Shown: in pieces, positions 8,058-18,294 of the stretch
How the letters are laid out: each line of letters starts with the position of its first letter
Numbering within the stretch: position 1 is the first letter of the stretch
NCBI RefSeq assembly: GCF_014295035.1
Contig: NZ_CP060404.1
Coordinates: 2,692,501 to 2,756,500 of the forward strand
DNA: 64,000 bases
Origin: Streptomyces buecherae
GTDB taxonomy: Bacteria; Actinomycetota; Actinomycetes; Streptomycetales; Streptomycetaceae
Direction of reading: 5' to 3'
Translations under genes and position numbers: made by a program
The notes under the pieces: model-generated
Databases searched by the model: none
Seen by the model: the letters and a program-made list of their open reading frames with translations, nothing else
What the model was told of the DNA's origin: nothing

Positions 8058-10172
8058 TCAGCGGACGGCGCCGGGGCGGCGGGCCGTCGCGTCGGGCGCG
8101 TGGCGTATGCGCCGGCCGAGGGGTGACCAGGCGCGGTCGCCCAGTCTGGTCAGGAGAACCGGGGTGACCACGAGGACCAGGAACGTCTCGATCAGGACGG
8201 CGGTGGCCAGGCCCAGGCCGAACTGCTTCATGACGCGGTCGGGCGAGAGGGTGAAGGCCCCGAAGACCGCCGCCATGATCAAAGCCGCGGCAAGGACGAC
8301 CCTCCCCGAGGAGCGCAGGCCCTCGGCGACGGCTTCGCGGGCATCGCGTCCGCCGTCGTACGCCTCTCGGATGCGGGAGAGGACGAACACCTGGTAGTCC
8401 ATGCTCAGGCCGAACAACAGCGCCATCAGGGTCATCGGCATATAGCTCTCCAGCGGGCCGGTGCTTCCCGCGCCGACCAGACCGGCGCCCCAACCCCACT
8501 GGAAGACGGCCGTGAGGAGTCCGTACGAGGCTCCGAGCGCGAGCAGCGTCAGAGCGACCGCCTGGAGGGGGACGAGCAGGGAGCGGAACATCGCCGCGAG
8601 CAGGATCAGCGAGATCACGACCACGGCCAGGACGAAGACGAGGAGCTTGTCGGCCATGCGCTCGGTGAGATCGACGGACGTGGCCGTCAGCCCGCCGACG
8701 TGCGGGCGCAGTCGCGTGCCGGCGGTGGATCTCGGGAGCACGTCCGTGCGCAGGGTGCGTACGAGGCGTGGCGTGGCCTCGTCCTGGGCCGCGGTCTCGG
8801 GGATGACGGTGACGAGGGCGGCCTTGCCGTCGCGGCTCACGGCGGGCGGGGCGACCCGGTCCACTCCGGGGGTGCGGCGCAGCCGATCCGTCAGGGCGCC
8901 CAGGGCGCTGGGGTCGGTACCGCGCAGGTCGGCGACGACCGACAGCGGGGCGGTCGAACCGGCGCCGAACGCCTGCCGCTTGAGGTCGTGGGCACGGCGC
9001 GTGGTCTCCGAGGTGGCGGCGTTCTTGGCGTCCGCCGCGCCCAGGCGCATCGACAGGGCGGGGGAACACAGCACGAGCAGGGCGACGACTCCGACGCAGG
9101 CGATCTTGCCGGCGTGCCGGGTGGTCAGGCTGGAGGGCGACCGCATCGCGCGGGTCGTGCGCCGCTCCAGGCGGCCGGGCCGCGTGAGCCACCGATCGCA
9201 CAGGCCGAGCAGCGCCGGCACGAGGGTGAGGCCGAGGGCGAGGGTGGCGAGCACGCCGAGCGCGCAGCTCGCGGCGAGGCCGTAGATGAAGGGGATGCCC
9301 ATGAACAGCATGCCGCCCAGGGACACGATCACCGTGGTGCCGGCGAACAGCACGGCTCGCCCGGAGGTCGCCGCCGCCGTGGCCACGGCCTCAGCGGGAG
9401 GCTCCCCCTCCTGGCGTGCGGAGCGGTAGCGGGTGGCGATGAAGAGGGCGTAGTCCACGCCCACACCCAGAACGATCATGACGGCTACGGACATGCTGAA
9501 GTTGGGCACGGTCATGACCTTCGAGAGCAGCATGACCAGGCCCATGCTGGTGAAGAGGCCGGTCAGCGCGACCACGATCGGCAGCCCGGCCAGGGCCAGC
9601 GAGCCGAAGAGCAGCAAGAGGATCGCGACGGCGGCGGCCAGGCCCACGGTCTCGCTCACACCGGCGCTGGGCACCGGGGCGAACATCGAGCCCGACAGTT
9701 CCACCTGGAGCCTGTCGGTGCTCATCGCCGTCAAGCGCTGCTTGATGTCCTCGGCGTCGGCCTTCGGCACCTCGGTGCGTGGCGCGGCGAAGACCAGCAC
9801 CGCGACTCCGGTGGTGGCGTCGGCGTTGACGCGCCCGCCCCGACGGGTGTCGTCGTGGGGGATGACGCTCTTCACGGCGCCCGCCTGCCGGGCCGCCGCA
9901 AGCACCTTGCCCACGTCCGCCCGCGTCTGGGGGTTGGCCAGACCCTCGGGGGCGTGCAGCACGACCTCGCCCCGGCCGGTGGCCTGTTCGGGGAAGTGCT
10001 TCTCCAGGAGCGAGTACGCGCTGTGGGAATCGGTGTCCGGCAGGGCGTACTCCGCGTCGAACGCGGGCTTGGCCATGCCGCCGGCACTGACCAGGACCAG
10101 GGAGGCCAGTACCCAGGTGATGAGGGTGGCCCAGCGGTGCCGGTGGCAGGCGCGGGCGAGGCGGCTCAACAT
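8058..10172 (-). CDS. MMPL/RND-family membrane transporter
   Basis: A 704-residue RND-type exporter of the MMPL/ActII-3 group. It has two halves, each with one helix, an extracellular domain and a cluster of five helices. Visible signatures are VGVDYALFIATRYRSA in the first half and GLSMDYQVFVLSRIREAYD in the second, the usual paired motifs with membrane aspartates for proton coupling. Such proteins export lipids, antibiotics or other hydrophobic molecules using the proton motive force; the substrate here is unknown. Transcribed divergently from the blaI-like gene, with two BlaI-type operators between, so it is probably the regulated target. Confidence 0.9.
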   Translation of the reverse strand: MLSRLARACHRHRWATLITWVLASLVLVSAGGMAKPAFDAEYALPDTDSHSAYSLLEKHFPEQATGRGEVVLHAPEGLANPQTRADVGKVLAAARQAGAVKSVIPHDDTRRGGRVNADATTGVAVLVFAAPRTEVPKADAEDIKQRLTAMSTDRLQVELSGSMFAPVPSAGVSETVGLAAAVAILLLLFGSLALAGLPIVVALTGLFTSMGLVMLLSKVMTVPNFSMSVAVMIVLGVGVDYALFIATRYRSARQEGEPPAEAVATAAATSGRAVLFAGTTVIVSLGGMLFMGIPFIYGLAASCALGVLATLALGLTLVPALLGLCDRWLTRPGRLERRTTRAMRSPSSLTTRHAGKIACVGVVALLVLCSPALSMRLGAADAKNAATSETTRRAHDLKRQAFGAGSTAPLSVVADLRGTDPSALGALTDRLRRTPGVDRVAPPAVSRDGKAALVTVIPETAAQDEATPRLVRTLRTDVLPRSTAGTRLRPHVGGLTATSVDLTERMADKLLVFVLAVVVISLILLAAMFRSLLVPLQAVALTLLALGASYGLLTAVFQWGWGAGLVGAGSTGPLESYMPMTLMALLFGLSMDYQVFVLSRIREAYDGGRDAREAVAEGLRSSGRVVLAAALIMAAVFGAFTLSPDRVMKQFGLGLATAVLIETFLVLVVTPVLLTRLGDRAWSPLGRRIRHAPDATARRPGAVR

Positions 10173-10196
10173 GTCATGTCACGACCCATCCATCTC

Positions 10197-10217
10197 TGTT
10201 CTACGTCGCGTAGAACA
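10197..10217. promoter_or_regulatory. BlaI-type operator 1
   Basis: Perfect inverted repeat with arms TGTTCTAC and GTAGAACA around a 5-nt spacer, 25 bp upstream of the MMPL start. The TAC/GTA core resembles known BlaI/MecI boxes. Confidence 0.75.
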
Positions 10218-10253
10218 ATCTGCCGGAGCACCGTAACAGGCTCCGCGAGAGGT

Positions 10254-10272
10254 GTTCTACGCCGGGTAGAAT
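10254..10272. promoter_or_regulatory. BlaI-type operator 2
   Basis: GTTCTAC-gccgg-GTAGAAT, the same palindrome with one mismatch, 75 bp before the blaI-like start. With operator 1 it brackets the divergent promoter. Confidence 0.7.
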
Positions 10273-10347
10273 GAGGCGTCACGCACCACCCGCGACCTGC
10301 GCCCCGCCACGTGGCGGGACCGCCGCGGCCAGGCTGGAAGGGACCAC

Positions 10348-10770
10348 ATGCGCCGCTCGGGCGAACTGGAACGCGCCATCATGGACGCCCTGTGGGAAGC
10401 CCGGGAGCCCCGCACGGCCAAGGAGGTGCTGGCCACCCTGACCGAGGAGAAGCTTGCGCACACCACGGTCATCACCGTCCTCGACCGGCTCACTCGCAAG
10501 GGGCTCGCCCGCCGCGAACGTGTGGGCCGTTCCTGGCGTTACGCCCCCGCCGCCAGCCGCGAGTCCTACGTCAGCAGCCTCATGATCGACGCGCTGGGGC
10601 GGGCCACCGACCGAGAAGCCGTCCTCGTCCACTTCGCCCACTCGATGTCCGGTTCGGAGGCCGACGCGCTGCGTTCGGCGCTCGCCACCGCGGACGACAC
10701 GGACGGCGCGGACGACGCGGATGAAGGCGGCCAGAGCGGAGAAGCCGGTCAGGGCCGGCACCGAGCATGA
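10348..10770 (+). CDS. BlaI/MecI/CopY-family transcriptional regulator
   Basis: A 140-residue winged-helix repressor: GELERAIMDALWEARE at the N-terminus, then KEVLATLTEEKLAHTTVITV and LDRLTRKGLARRERVGRSW, the recognition helix and wing of the BlaI family. In classical systems the repressor is cleaved after an M56 peptidase partner is activated. The next gene encodes such a peptidase and overlaps by 4 nt (ATGA). An AAGGGA ribosome site precedes the ATG. The acidic C-terminal tail is species-specific. Two matching operators lie upstream. No beta-lactamase is adjacent; the divergent target is an MMPL exporter. Confidence 0.9.
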   Translation: MRRSGELERAIMDALWEAREPRTAKEVLATLTEEKLAHTTVITVLDRLTRKGLARRERVGRSWRYAPAASRESYVSSLMIDALGRATDREAVLVHFAHSMSGSEADALRSALATADDTDGADDADEGGQSGEAGQGRHRA

Positions 10771-11666
10771 GTCACCTGCTGCACTTCGCCGTCCTGATCG
10801 TCTGCTGCGTCGCGGCCGTGCGTCCGCTGGCCCGCGCCCACTGGGTGCAGCGCATGCCCCGCACCGCCCTCGCCCTGTGGCAGGCGATCGGTCTCACACT
10901 CGAACTCTCCCTGACCGGGCTCCTGTTCTCCGCCCTCTTCGCACCGGCCAACCAGGGTCTCCTGCCCGGCCTCGCGCGTCTCGTCACCGACCCGGCCGGA
11001 ACCGATCTCGTGGGGCGGCTCGCCGCCACCCTTGGCGGACTCTTCGTCGCGGCCCGCCTCATCACCCTGGTCATGACCTGCGCGACCACAGCCCGGGCCC
11101 GCCGCAAGCACCGGGACCTGCTACGCCTGATCTCCCGCGCCGACCCCGCACTGCCCGGCGTCGCGATCCTCGACCACCCCGCCGCCGCGGCCTACTGCCT
11201 GCCCGGCCGGGACAGCTCCATCGTGATCAGCACAGGCGCTCTGGGCATGCTGAAGCCCGCACACGTACGAGCCGTCGTCGCGCATGAGCAGGCCCACCTG
11301 CGCCAGCGTCACGACCTGTTCCTGCTGCCGCTCCTGGCGTGGCGGCGGCTCACGCCACGTAGCACGACGTTGAGCGAGGCGATCGGTGCCGTACGTCTCC
11401 TCCTGGAGATGCTGGCCGACGACACCTGCTGCCGCACCCGCTCACGCCACGACCTCGCTGACGCACTGGCCCGCTTCTCCCGTGACTCCGGCCAACTCAC
11501 CACACCCTTGGGCGGATTCGCCGCCGCCGACACCGGGCTCGCCGCCCGTACCGCACGGCTTCGGGCCCCCGCACCAGCGCACTCAGCGGCCAGGAGCCTC
11601 GCCGTGTTCGCTCTCGCCGCCACCCTGCTGGCGACGCCCCTCAGCCTGTTCGTGCTGCCGATGTAG
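10767..11666 (+). CDS. M56-family membrane metallopeptidase (BlaR1-like, no sensor domain)
   Basis: A 299-residue membrane protein overlapping the repressor gene by 4 nt. Hydrophobic helices lie near residues 5-25, 35-55, 85-110 and at the C-terminus (about 275-297). The zinc-binding HExxH is visible as VVAHEQAHLRQRHD near residue 175. M56 peptidases of BlaR1 type lead to loss of the BlaI repressor after a signal. BlaR1/MecR1 are near 600 residues with a penicillin-binding sensor domain. This protein is half that size and lacks it, so the signal must enter another way. Ends before a bidirectional terminator. Confidence 0.88.
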   Translation: MSHLLHFAVLIVCCVAAVRPLARAHWVQRMPRTALALWQAIGLTLELSLTGLLFSALFAPANQGLLPGLARLVTDPAGTDLVGRLAATLGGLFVAARLITLVMTCATTARARRKHRDLLRLISRADPALPGVAILDHPAAAAYCLPGRDSSIVISTGALGMLKPAHVRAVVAHEQAHLRQRHDLFLLPLLAWRRLTPRSTTLSEAIGAVRLLLEMLADDTCCRTRSRHDLADALARFSRDSGQLTTPLGGFAAADTGLAARTARLRAPAPAHSAARSLAVFALAATLLATPLSLFVLPM

Positions 11667-11740
11667 CTCAGGGCGTCGGGCGCTCGGGCGTTCCGGGGGG
11701 AGCACAGAAGCGTGGCCCACCGGCCCGCGACACGGAAGAA

Positions 11741-11768
11741 CCCGGCACGGCGAGGACGCCGTGCCGGG
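11741..11768. terminator. Bidirectional terminator between convergent genes
   Basis: Perfect 12-bp stem (11741-11752 with 11757-11768) and a 4-nt loop between the M56 peptidase gene and the convergent reductase gene. Confidence 0.85.
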
Positions 11769-11812
11769 ACCCAGGCGGGGATGACGACACCGCGTGGGTG
11801 TCGCCGTTGCGC

Positions 11813-12406
11813 TCAGGCGGCCAGACTCGACTCCTCGGCGGCTGCCGGCGCTATGCGCGCGGTCTCGGGCGTACCACTGGCCCGCAGAAGGGCCCGGTAG
11901 GCGTCCCGCTGGGCCGTCAGCCCCGACTCGTCCATCCGGCGCGTCCCGTAGGCGACGAACGGCTCCTCGTACCGCATGCCGGCCACCCCCGCCGTGACGT
12001 CGAAGGGACGCAACAGGTCGGGGACGGAGAAGCGGTGCACTCCCCCGGGCCCGTAGGCGTCGCTGGGGCCGCCCACGGTGGTCGCCACCCGCAGCGTCTT
12101 GCCGTGCAGGGCGGAGCCATCGGTGCCGTAGGCGAACCCGTAGACGAAGACCTCGTCGAGCCACTGCTTGAGCAACGGGGTCGCCGCGTACCAGTAGAAG
12201 GGGAACTGGAGCACGATCCGGTCGTGCGCCCGGAGCAGGCCCTGCTCGCGCGCGATGTCGATGCGCCCGTCGGGGTACGTGGCGTACAGGTCGTGGACCG
12301 TGACGCCGGCGACGCTCCTGGCGGCATCGACGAGGGCCGTGTTGACGCGCGAGGTGGCCAACTGCGGATGAGCGAGGACAACCAGGGTGCGGGGCTCGGA
12401 TGCCAC
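11813..12406 (-). CDS. Flavodoxin-fold NAD(P)H oxidoreductase (quinone reductase family)
   Basis: A 197-residue cytoplasmic flavoprotein of the NQO/KefF/MdaB flavodoxin-2 family. The N-terminal strand and FMN/FAD loop read LVVLAHPQLATSRVNTAL. The central FPFYWYAATPLLKQWLDEVF is the family signature; a later glycine loop TVGGPSDAYGPGG also contacts flavin. Such enzymes make two-electron reductions of quinones, azo dyes or other electrophiles. The GTG at 12406 has AGGAG about 7 nt upstream. Two perfect copies of the TetR palindrome lie 76-122 bp upstream, so it is very likely controlled by the regulator encoded at 7397. Confidence 0.9.
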   Translation of the reverse strand: MASEPRTLVVLAHPQLATSRVNTALVDAARSVAGVTVHDLYATYPDGRIDIAREQGLLRAHDRIVLQFPFYWYAATPLLKQWLDEVFVYGFAYGTDGSALHGKTLRVATTVGGPSDAYGPGGVHRFSVPDLLRPFDVTAGVAGMRYEEPFVAYGTRRMDESGLTAQRDAYRALLRASGTPETARIAPAAAEESSLAA

Positions 12407-12481
12407 GGGAGTCTCCTGTTCGGAGGCGATGCGTACGACCGGTGCGTGCGGCGAGGCCGCACGGGCGAGTTCAGTAGCGAA

Positions 12482-12528
12482 CAGACAGGTCTGTCTGACA
12501 CTCCAAAATTAACAGACAGACCTGTCTG
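12482..12528. promoter_or_regulatory. Two tandem TetR operators upstream of the quinone reductase
   Basis: CAGACAG-GT-CTGTCTG at 12482-12497 and CAGACAG-AC-CTGTCTG at 12513-12528 are both perfect 7-2-7 palindromes, centres 31 bp apart (about three helical turns), in AT-richer DNA that probably holds the promoter. They match the site upstream of tetR at 7286-7301. Confidence 0.85.
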
Positions 12529-12759
12529 CCTGTCAAGGTCATCGAGAGAGCCAACGACTCGTTCCCCCTTTCGAGTTGAGTGGCTGTCACACGCACACGG
12601 CGTACCGGGGCGCGTGACCGTTCGACCTCCCTGGCGTCTCGCGTTGTCGAAGGTCAGGGACCTCGCCCGCGCGCCCATGACCCCCTCGTACGCCCCGAGT
12701 CGTTGACCCCGCGGACGCCTCATCGCGGCCCGTGACCCGCGGACGCCTGGGGCTGACGC

Positions 12760-12815
12760 GCCGAGGCCGGCGCTCCCCGCTCCACCGCAGGTGAAGAGGG
12801 AACGCCGGCCTCGGC
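12760..12815. terminator. Terminator downstream of lon
   Basis: A 13-bp perfect stem (12760-12772 with 12803-12815) with a 30-nt loop lies 30 nt past the lon stop codon. The long loop makes it less typical. Nothing else is evident in 12529-12759. Confidence 0.6.
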
Positions 12816-12844
12816 AACGCCGTTCGGGCGCGGCCCGGGTCAGC

Positions 12845-15298
<2,454 letters not shown>

Positions 15299-15319
15299 GA
15301 TCTCCCCTTCGGCAGGCAA

Positions 15320-15340
15320 GTTGAGCTATGCACACTCAAT
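15320..15340. promoter_or_regulatory. HAIR-like HspR operator upstream of lon
   Basis: GTTGAGC-N7-ACTCAAT matches the HAIR consensus CTTGAGT-N7-ACTCAAG in most positions with the correct 7-bp spacing. It lies 22 nt upstream of the lon ATG. HspR-HAIR control of lon is established in Streptomyces. Confidence 0.8.
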
Positions 15341-15952
15341 GCATATGAGGCTCCTCGTGTTCCCTCACCTATGTTCGCTGTGAGCGATCAGACGCCGCGG
15401 TGGCTCCGCCGCCGGGTGCTCTGTGGGGAGAAACCACTCGTCCGGCGGCTTTACTCCGCACCCGCTCCGGCGTCTGAGCAGGGGTTTTTCGCGGGGTGGT
15501 GTGGCGGGGGGTGCGGAGGACGGGGGTGTGCTGGCTGGCGTGACCGGTACCGGCGGGGATCTGGGGCGGGCTGTGGCGAGGTGGTGTCCGGGGGTCGGCC
15601 TCGCCGCGTCGTCGGGTCGTCGGGTCGTGGGCCCGTCAGTGTGGAGGGGCGGGGCGGGGGCGCCACACTGACGCGGGCTGGGGGGCTGGGGGGCTGGGCG
15701 GTGTTTACCGTTCGTGGCCGAGCGTGGGTCTCCGGTGGGCTGAGACGCCCTCCGGGAGAGGGGTGGTCGGCATGCGCTGGCGCGAGCGGCGGCGGGCGGC
15801 TCGGAACGGTGACGCCCCGGACGCCTACTGCGTTTTCAGTAGGTGGTCGTGTGGTTTCAGTAGGTCGCAGTGTCCGTAACGGCATGACGACGGGGCGGGC
15901 CCTCCGCCACGAGCCTTGAGAGGTCATCGCTTGTGGATAGGGAGACCCTGAC
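15341..15952. promoter_or_regulatory. Intergenic region with CAGTAGG repeats before the MMPL exporter gene
   Basis: About 600 bp without a supported gene. 15480-15760 is extremely G-rich on the plus strand with no conserved frame. Near the downstream gene, CCTACTG-cgtttt-CAGTAGG (15824-15843) is a perfect 7-6-7 inverted repeat. An 11-bp word TTTCAGTAGGT occurs at 15834-15844 and 15855-15865, exactly 21 bp apart, which is two helical turns. This is a likely regulator-binding cluster. Confidence 0.6.
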
Positions 15953-18187
15953 GTGGCGACTTTTCTGTATCGGCTCGGGCGCGGCGCCTTTCGGCGAAGC
16001 GGCAGGGTCGTCCTGATATGGCTGGGCGTGCTGGTGGCGGTACTGGTGGGCGCCGCGGGGGCGTCGGGGCCCTCGGACGAGGAGTTCTCGATGCCGGGGA
16101 TCGAATCGCAGAAGGCGTTCGATCTCATGGAGGAGCGATTTCCCGGAACCGCCGCGGACGGTGCCACCGCCCAGGTCGTCTTCGTCGCCCCGGACGGGCA
16201 GAAGGTGACCGCGGGTGACACGCGGAAGGCCGTCGAGGACGCGGTGGGCTCGCTGGGTGGCGGCCCGCAGGTGGCCGACGTCGAGGACCCGTTCGCGTCG
16301 GAGGCGGTCAGCGAGGACGGTGCGACCGCGTATGCGACCGTCACCTACAAGGTGGAGCCCTCCGAGGTCACCGACGCCAGCCGGACCGCGGTGGACAAGG
16401 CGGCGGACCAGGCGCGGGCGGCGGGCCTGACGGTGGAGACCGGCGGGTCGGCGATGGACAGCGGCGGCGGGCCCGGCGGAACCGCGGAGATCGTGGGCCT
16501 CGCGGCGGCGGCGGTCGTGCTGCTGTTCACCTTCGGTTCGCTGGCCGCCGCCGGGCTGCCGCTGCTGACCGCGGTCGTGGGCGTCGCGGTGAGCCTGTTC
16601 GGAATCGTGCTGCTGGCGGGCCCGTTGGGGCTCTCGGCGGACACGCTCACCCTCGGGATGATGCTGGGCCTGGCGGTGGGCATCGACTACGCCCTGTTCG
16701 TGGTGTCCCGCTACCGGGAGGAGCGCGGGCGCGGCCTGGCGCCGCAGGAGGCGGCCGGGGTGGCGGTGGGCACCGCCGGATCGGCGGTCGTGTTCGCCGG
16801 GGTCACCGTGGTGATCGCGCTGGCGGGCCTGACGGTCGTCGGCATTCCCACGCTCACGAAGATGGGCCTGGCCGCCGCGGGGGCGGTCACGGTCGCCGTG
16901 CTGGTGGCCCTGACGGTCGTTCCCGCGCTGCTCGGCTTCTGGCCGAACGCGGTGCTGTCGCGCAGGGTACGCAAGGCCGGCACCGCCATCCCCCGTGACC
17001 GTGACCGTGACCGTGGCGCGGGCGGGCGCGGCAACCTGGGCGCGCGCTGGGCCCGTTTCGTACTGCGTCGCCCGGTAGCGGTACTGGTCCTCGGCGTGGT
17101 GGGCCTGGGCGCGCTGGCCGTGCCGATGACGTCGCTGCGACTGGGCATGCCGGGTGACGAGGCCAAGTCCCCGGCCACCACCGAACGGCGGGCCTACGAC
17201 GCGCTCGCCGAGGGCTTCGGTCCGGGCTTCAACGGCCCGCTCACCATCGTCGTGGACGCGAGGGATGCGGCCGACCCGCGGGCCGCGGTGCGCACCATCA
17301 GCGACCGGATCAGCGATACGGACGGCATCGTGTCGGTCTCGCAGGCCGGCTTCAACGAGGTCGACGACACCGCCGTCTTCCGGGCCACGCCGTCGACCAG
17401 CCCCACGGACGAGAAGACCAAGGACCTGGTGGAGACGATCCGCCACGACCGGCCAGCGGTGGAGGAGCAGGCGTCGGCGACGTTCGAGGTCACCGGCACG
17501 ACCGCGCTGAACATCGACATCGCGGCCAAGGTGCAGTCCGCGCTGGTGCCGTACCTGGTCGTGGTGGGCGGTCTGGCGGTGGTCCTGCTGCTGGTGATCT
17601 TCCGATCCGTGCTGGTACCGGTCAAGGCGGCCCTGGGCTTCGTCCTCTCGGTGCTGGCAGCGCTGGGCGTGCTGGTACTGGTCTTTCAGGAGGGTCATGC
17701 CGCGGACCTCTTCGGAGTGGAGCAGACCGGACCGATCATGAGCCTGATGCCGATCTTCATGATGGGTATCGTCTTCGGGCTGGCCATGGACTACGAGGTC
17801 TTCCTGGTCTCGCGTGTGCGGGAGGCGTACACCCGTGGGGAGACCGCCGGTCAGGCGGTCGTGTCCGGGTTCCAGCACAGCGCCCGGGTGGTGACGGCCG
17901 CCGCGCTGATCATGGTCGCGGTCTTCTCGGGGTTCATCGGGGAGGACGGGTCACTGATCAAGATGCTCGGGTTCAGCCTGGCCGCCGCGGTGCTCTTCGA
18001 CGCCTTCGTGGTCCGCATGGCGATCGTGCCCGCCGTCCTGGCCCTGCTCGGCGACCGAGCCTGGTGGCTGCCGACGTGGCTGGGACGCCTGCTGCCCCGC
18101 GTCGACGTGGAGGGCGAGGGGCTCGGCCACGCGCGGTCCGACAGCCCGGGCCCATACCCGGACGGGTCGGTCGAAGCACGCGTGTGA
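15953..18187 (+). CDS. MMPL/RND-family membrane transporter
   Basis: A 744-residue RND-type exporter. The first helix (residues 20-40) is followed by an extracellular domain, then helix clusters with GIDYALFVVSRYREERGRG and, in the second half, GLAMDYEVFLVSRVREAYTRGE. These are the paired MMPL motifs containing the membrane acidic residues. It probably exports a hydrophobic compound or lipid by proton antiport; the substrate is unknown. The GTG at 15953 has GGGAG about 8 nt upstream. A two-component system follows after a terminator and may control it. Similar architecture to the MMPL protein at 8058-10172, but on the other strand and in a different regulatory context. Confidence 0.92.
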   Translation: MATFLYRLGRGAFRRSGRVVLIWLGVLVAVLVGAAGASGPSDEEFSMPGIESQKAFDLMEERFPGTAADGATAQVVFVAPDGQKVTAGDTRKAVEDAVGSLGGGPQVADVEDPFASEAVSEDGATAYATVTYKVEPSEVTDASRTAVDKAADQARAAGLTVETGGSAMDSGGGPGGTAEIVGLAAAAVVLLFTFGSLAAAGLPLLTAVVGVAVSLFGIVLLAGPLGLSADTLTLGMMLGLAVGIDYALFVVSRYREERGRGLAPQEAAGVAVGTAGSAVVFAGVTVVIALAGLTVVGIPTLTKMGLAAAGAVTVAVLVALTVVPALLGFWPNAVLSRRVRKAGTAIPRDRDRDRGAGGRGNLGARWARFVLRRPVAVLVLGVVGLGALAVPMTSLRLGMPGDEAKSPATTERRAYDALAEGFGPGFNGPLTIVVDARDAADPRAAVRTISDRISDTDGIVSVSQAGFNEVDDTAVFRATPSTSPTDEKTKDLVETIRHDRPAVEEQASATFEVTGTTALNIDIAAKVQSALVPYLVVVGGLAVVLLLVIFRSVLVPVKAALGFVLSVLAALGVLVLVFQEGHAADLFGVEQTGPIMSLMPIFMMGIVFGLAMDYEVFLVSRVREAYTRGETAGQAVVSGFQHSARVVTAAALIMVAVFSGFIGEDGSLIKMLGFSLAAAVLFDAFVVRMAIVPAVLALLGDRAWWLPTWLGRLLPRVDVEGEGLGHARSDSPGPYPDGSVEARV

Positions 18188-18203
18188 CCAACTCCGCCCG
18201 CGA

Positions 18204-18233
18204 GACCGCCCGAGCGAGCTGCCTCGGGCGGTC
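18204..18233. terminator. Hairpin after the MMPL gene
   Basis: Perfect 11-bp stem (18204-18214 with 18223-18233) with an 8-nt loop, 16 nt after the transporter stop codon. Confidence 0.75.
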
Positions 18234-18294
18234 CGCACGCCCGTCGTCGTCATCAGCGACCATGGACCACGGCACGTCCCTTACGGAGACCACG

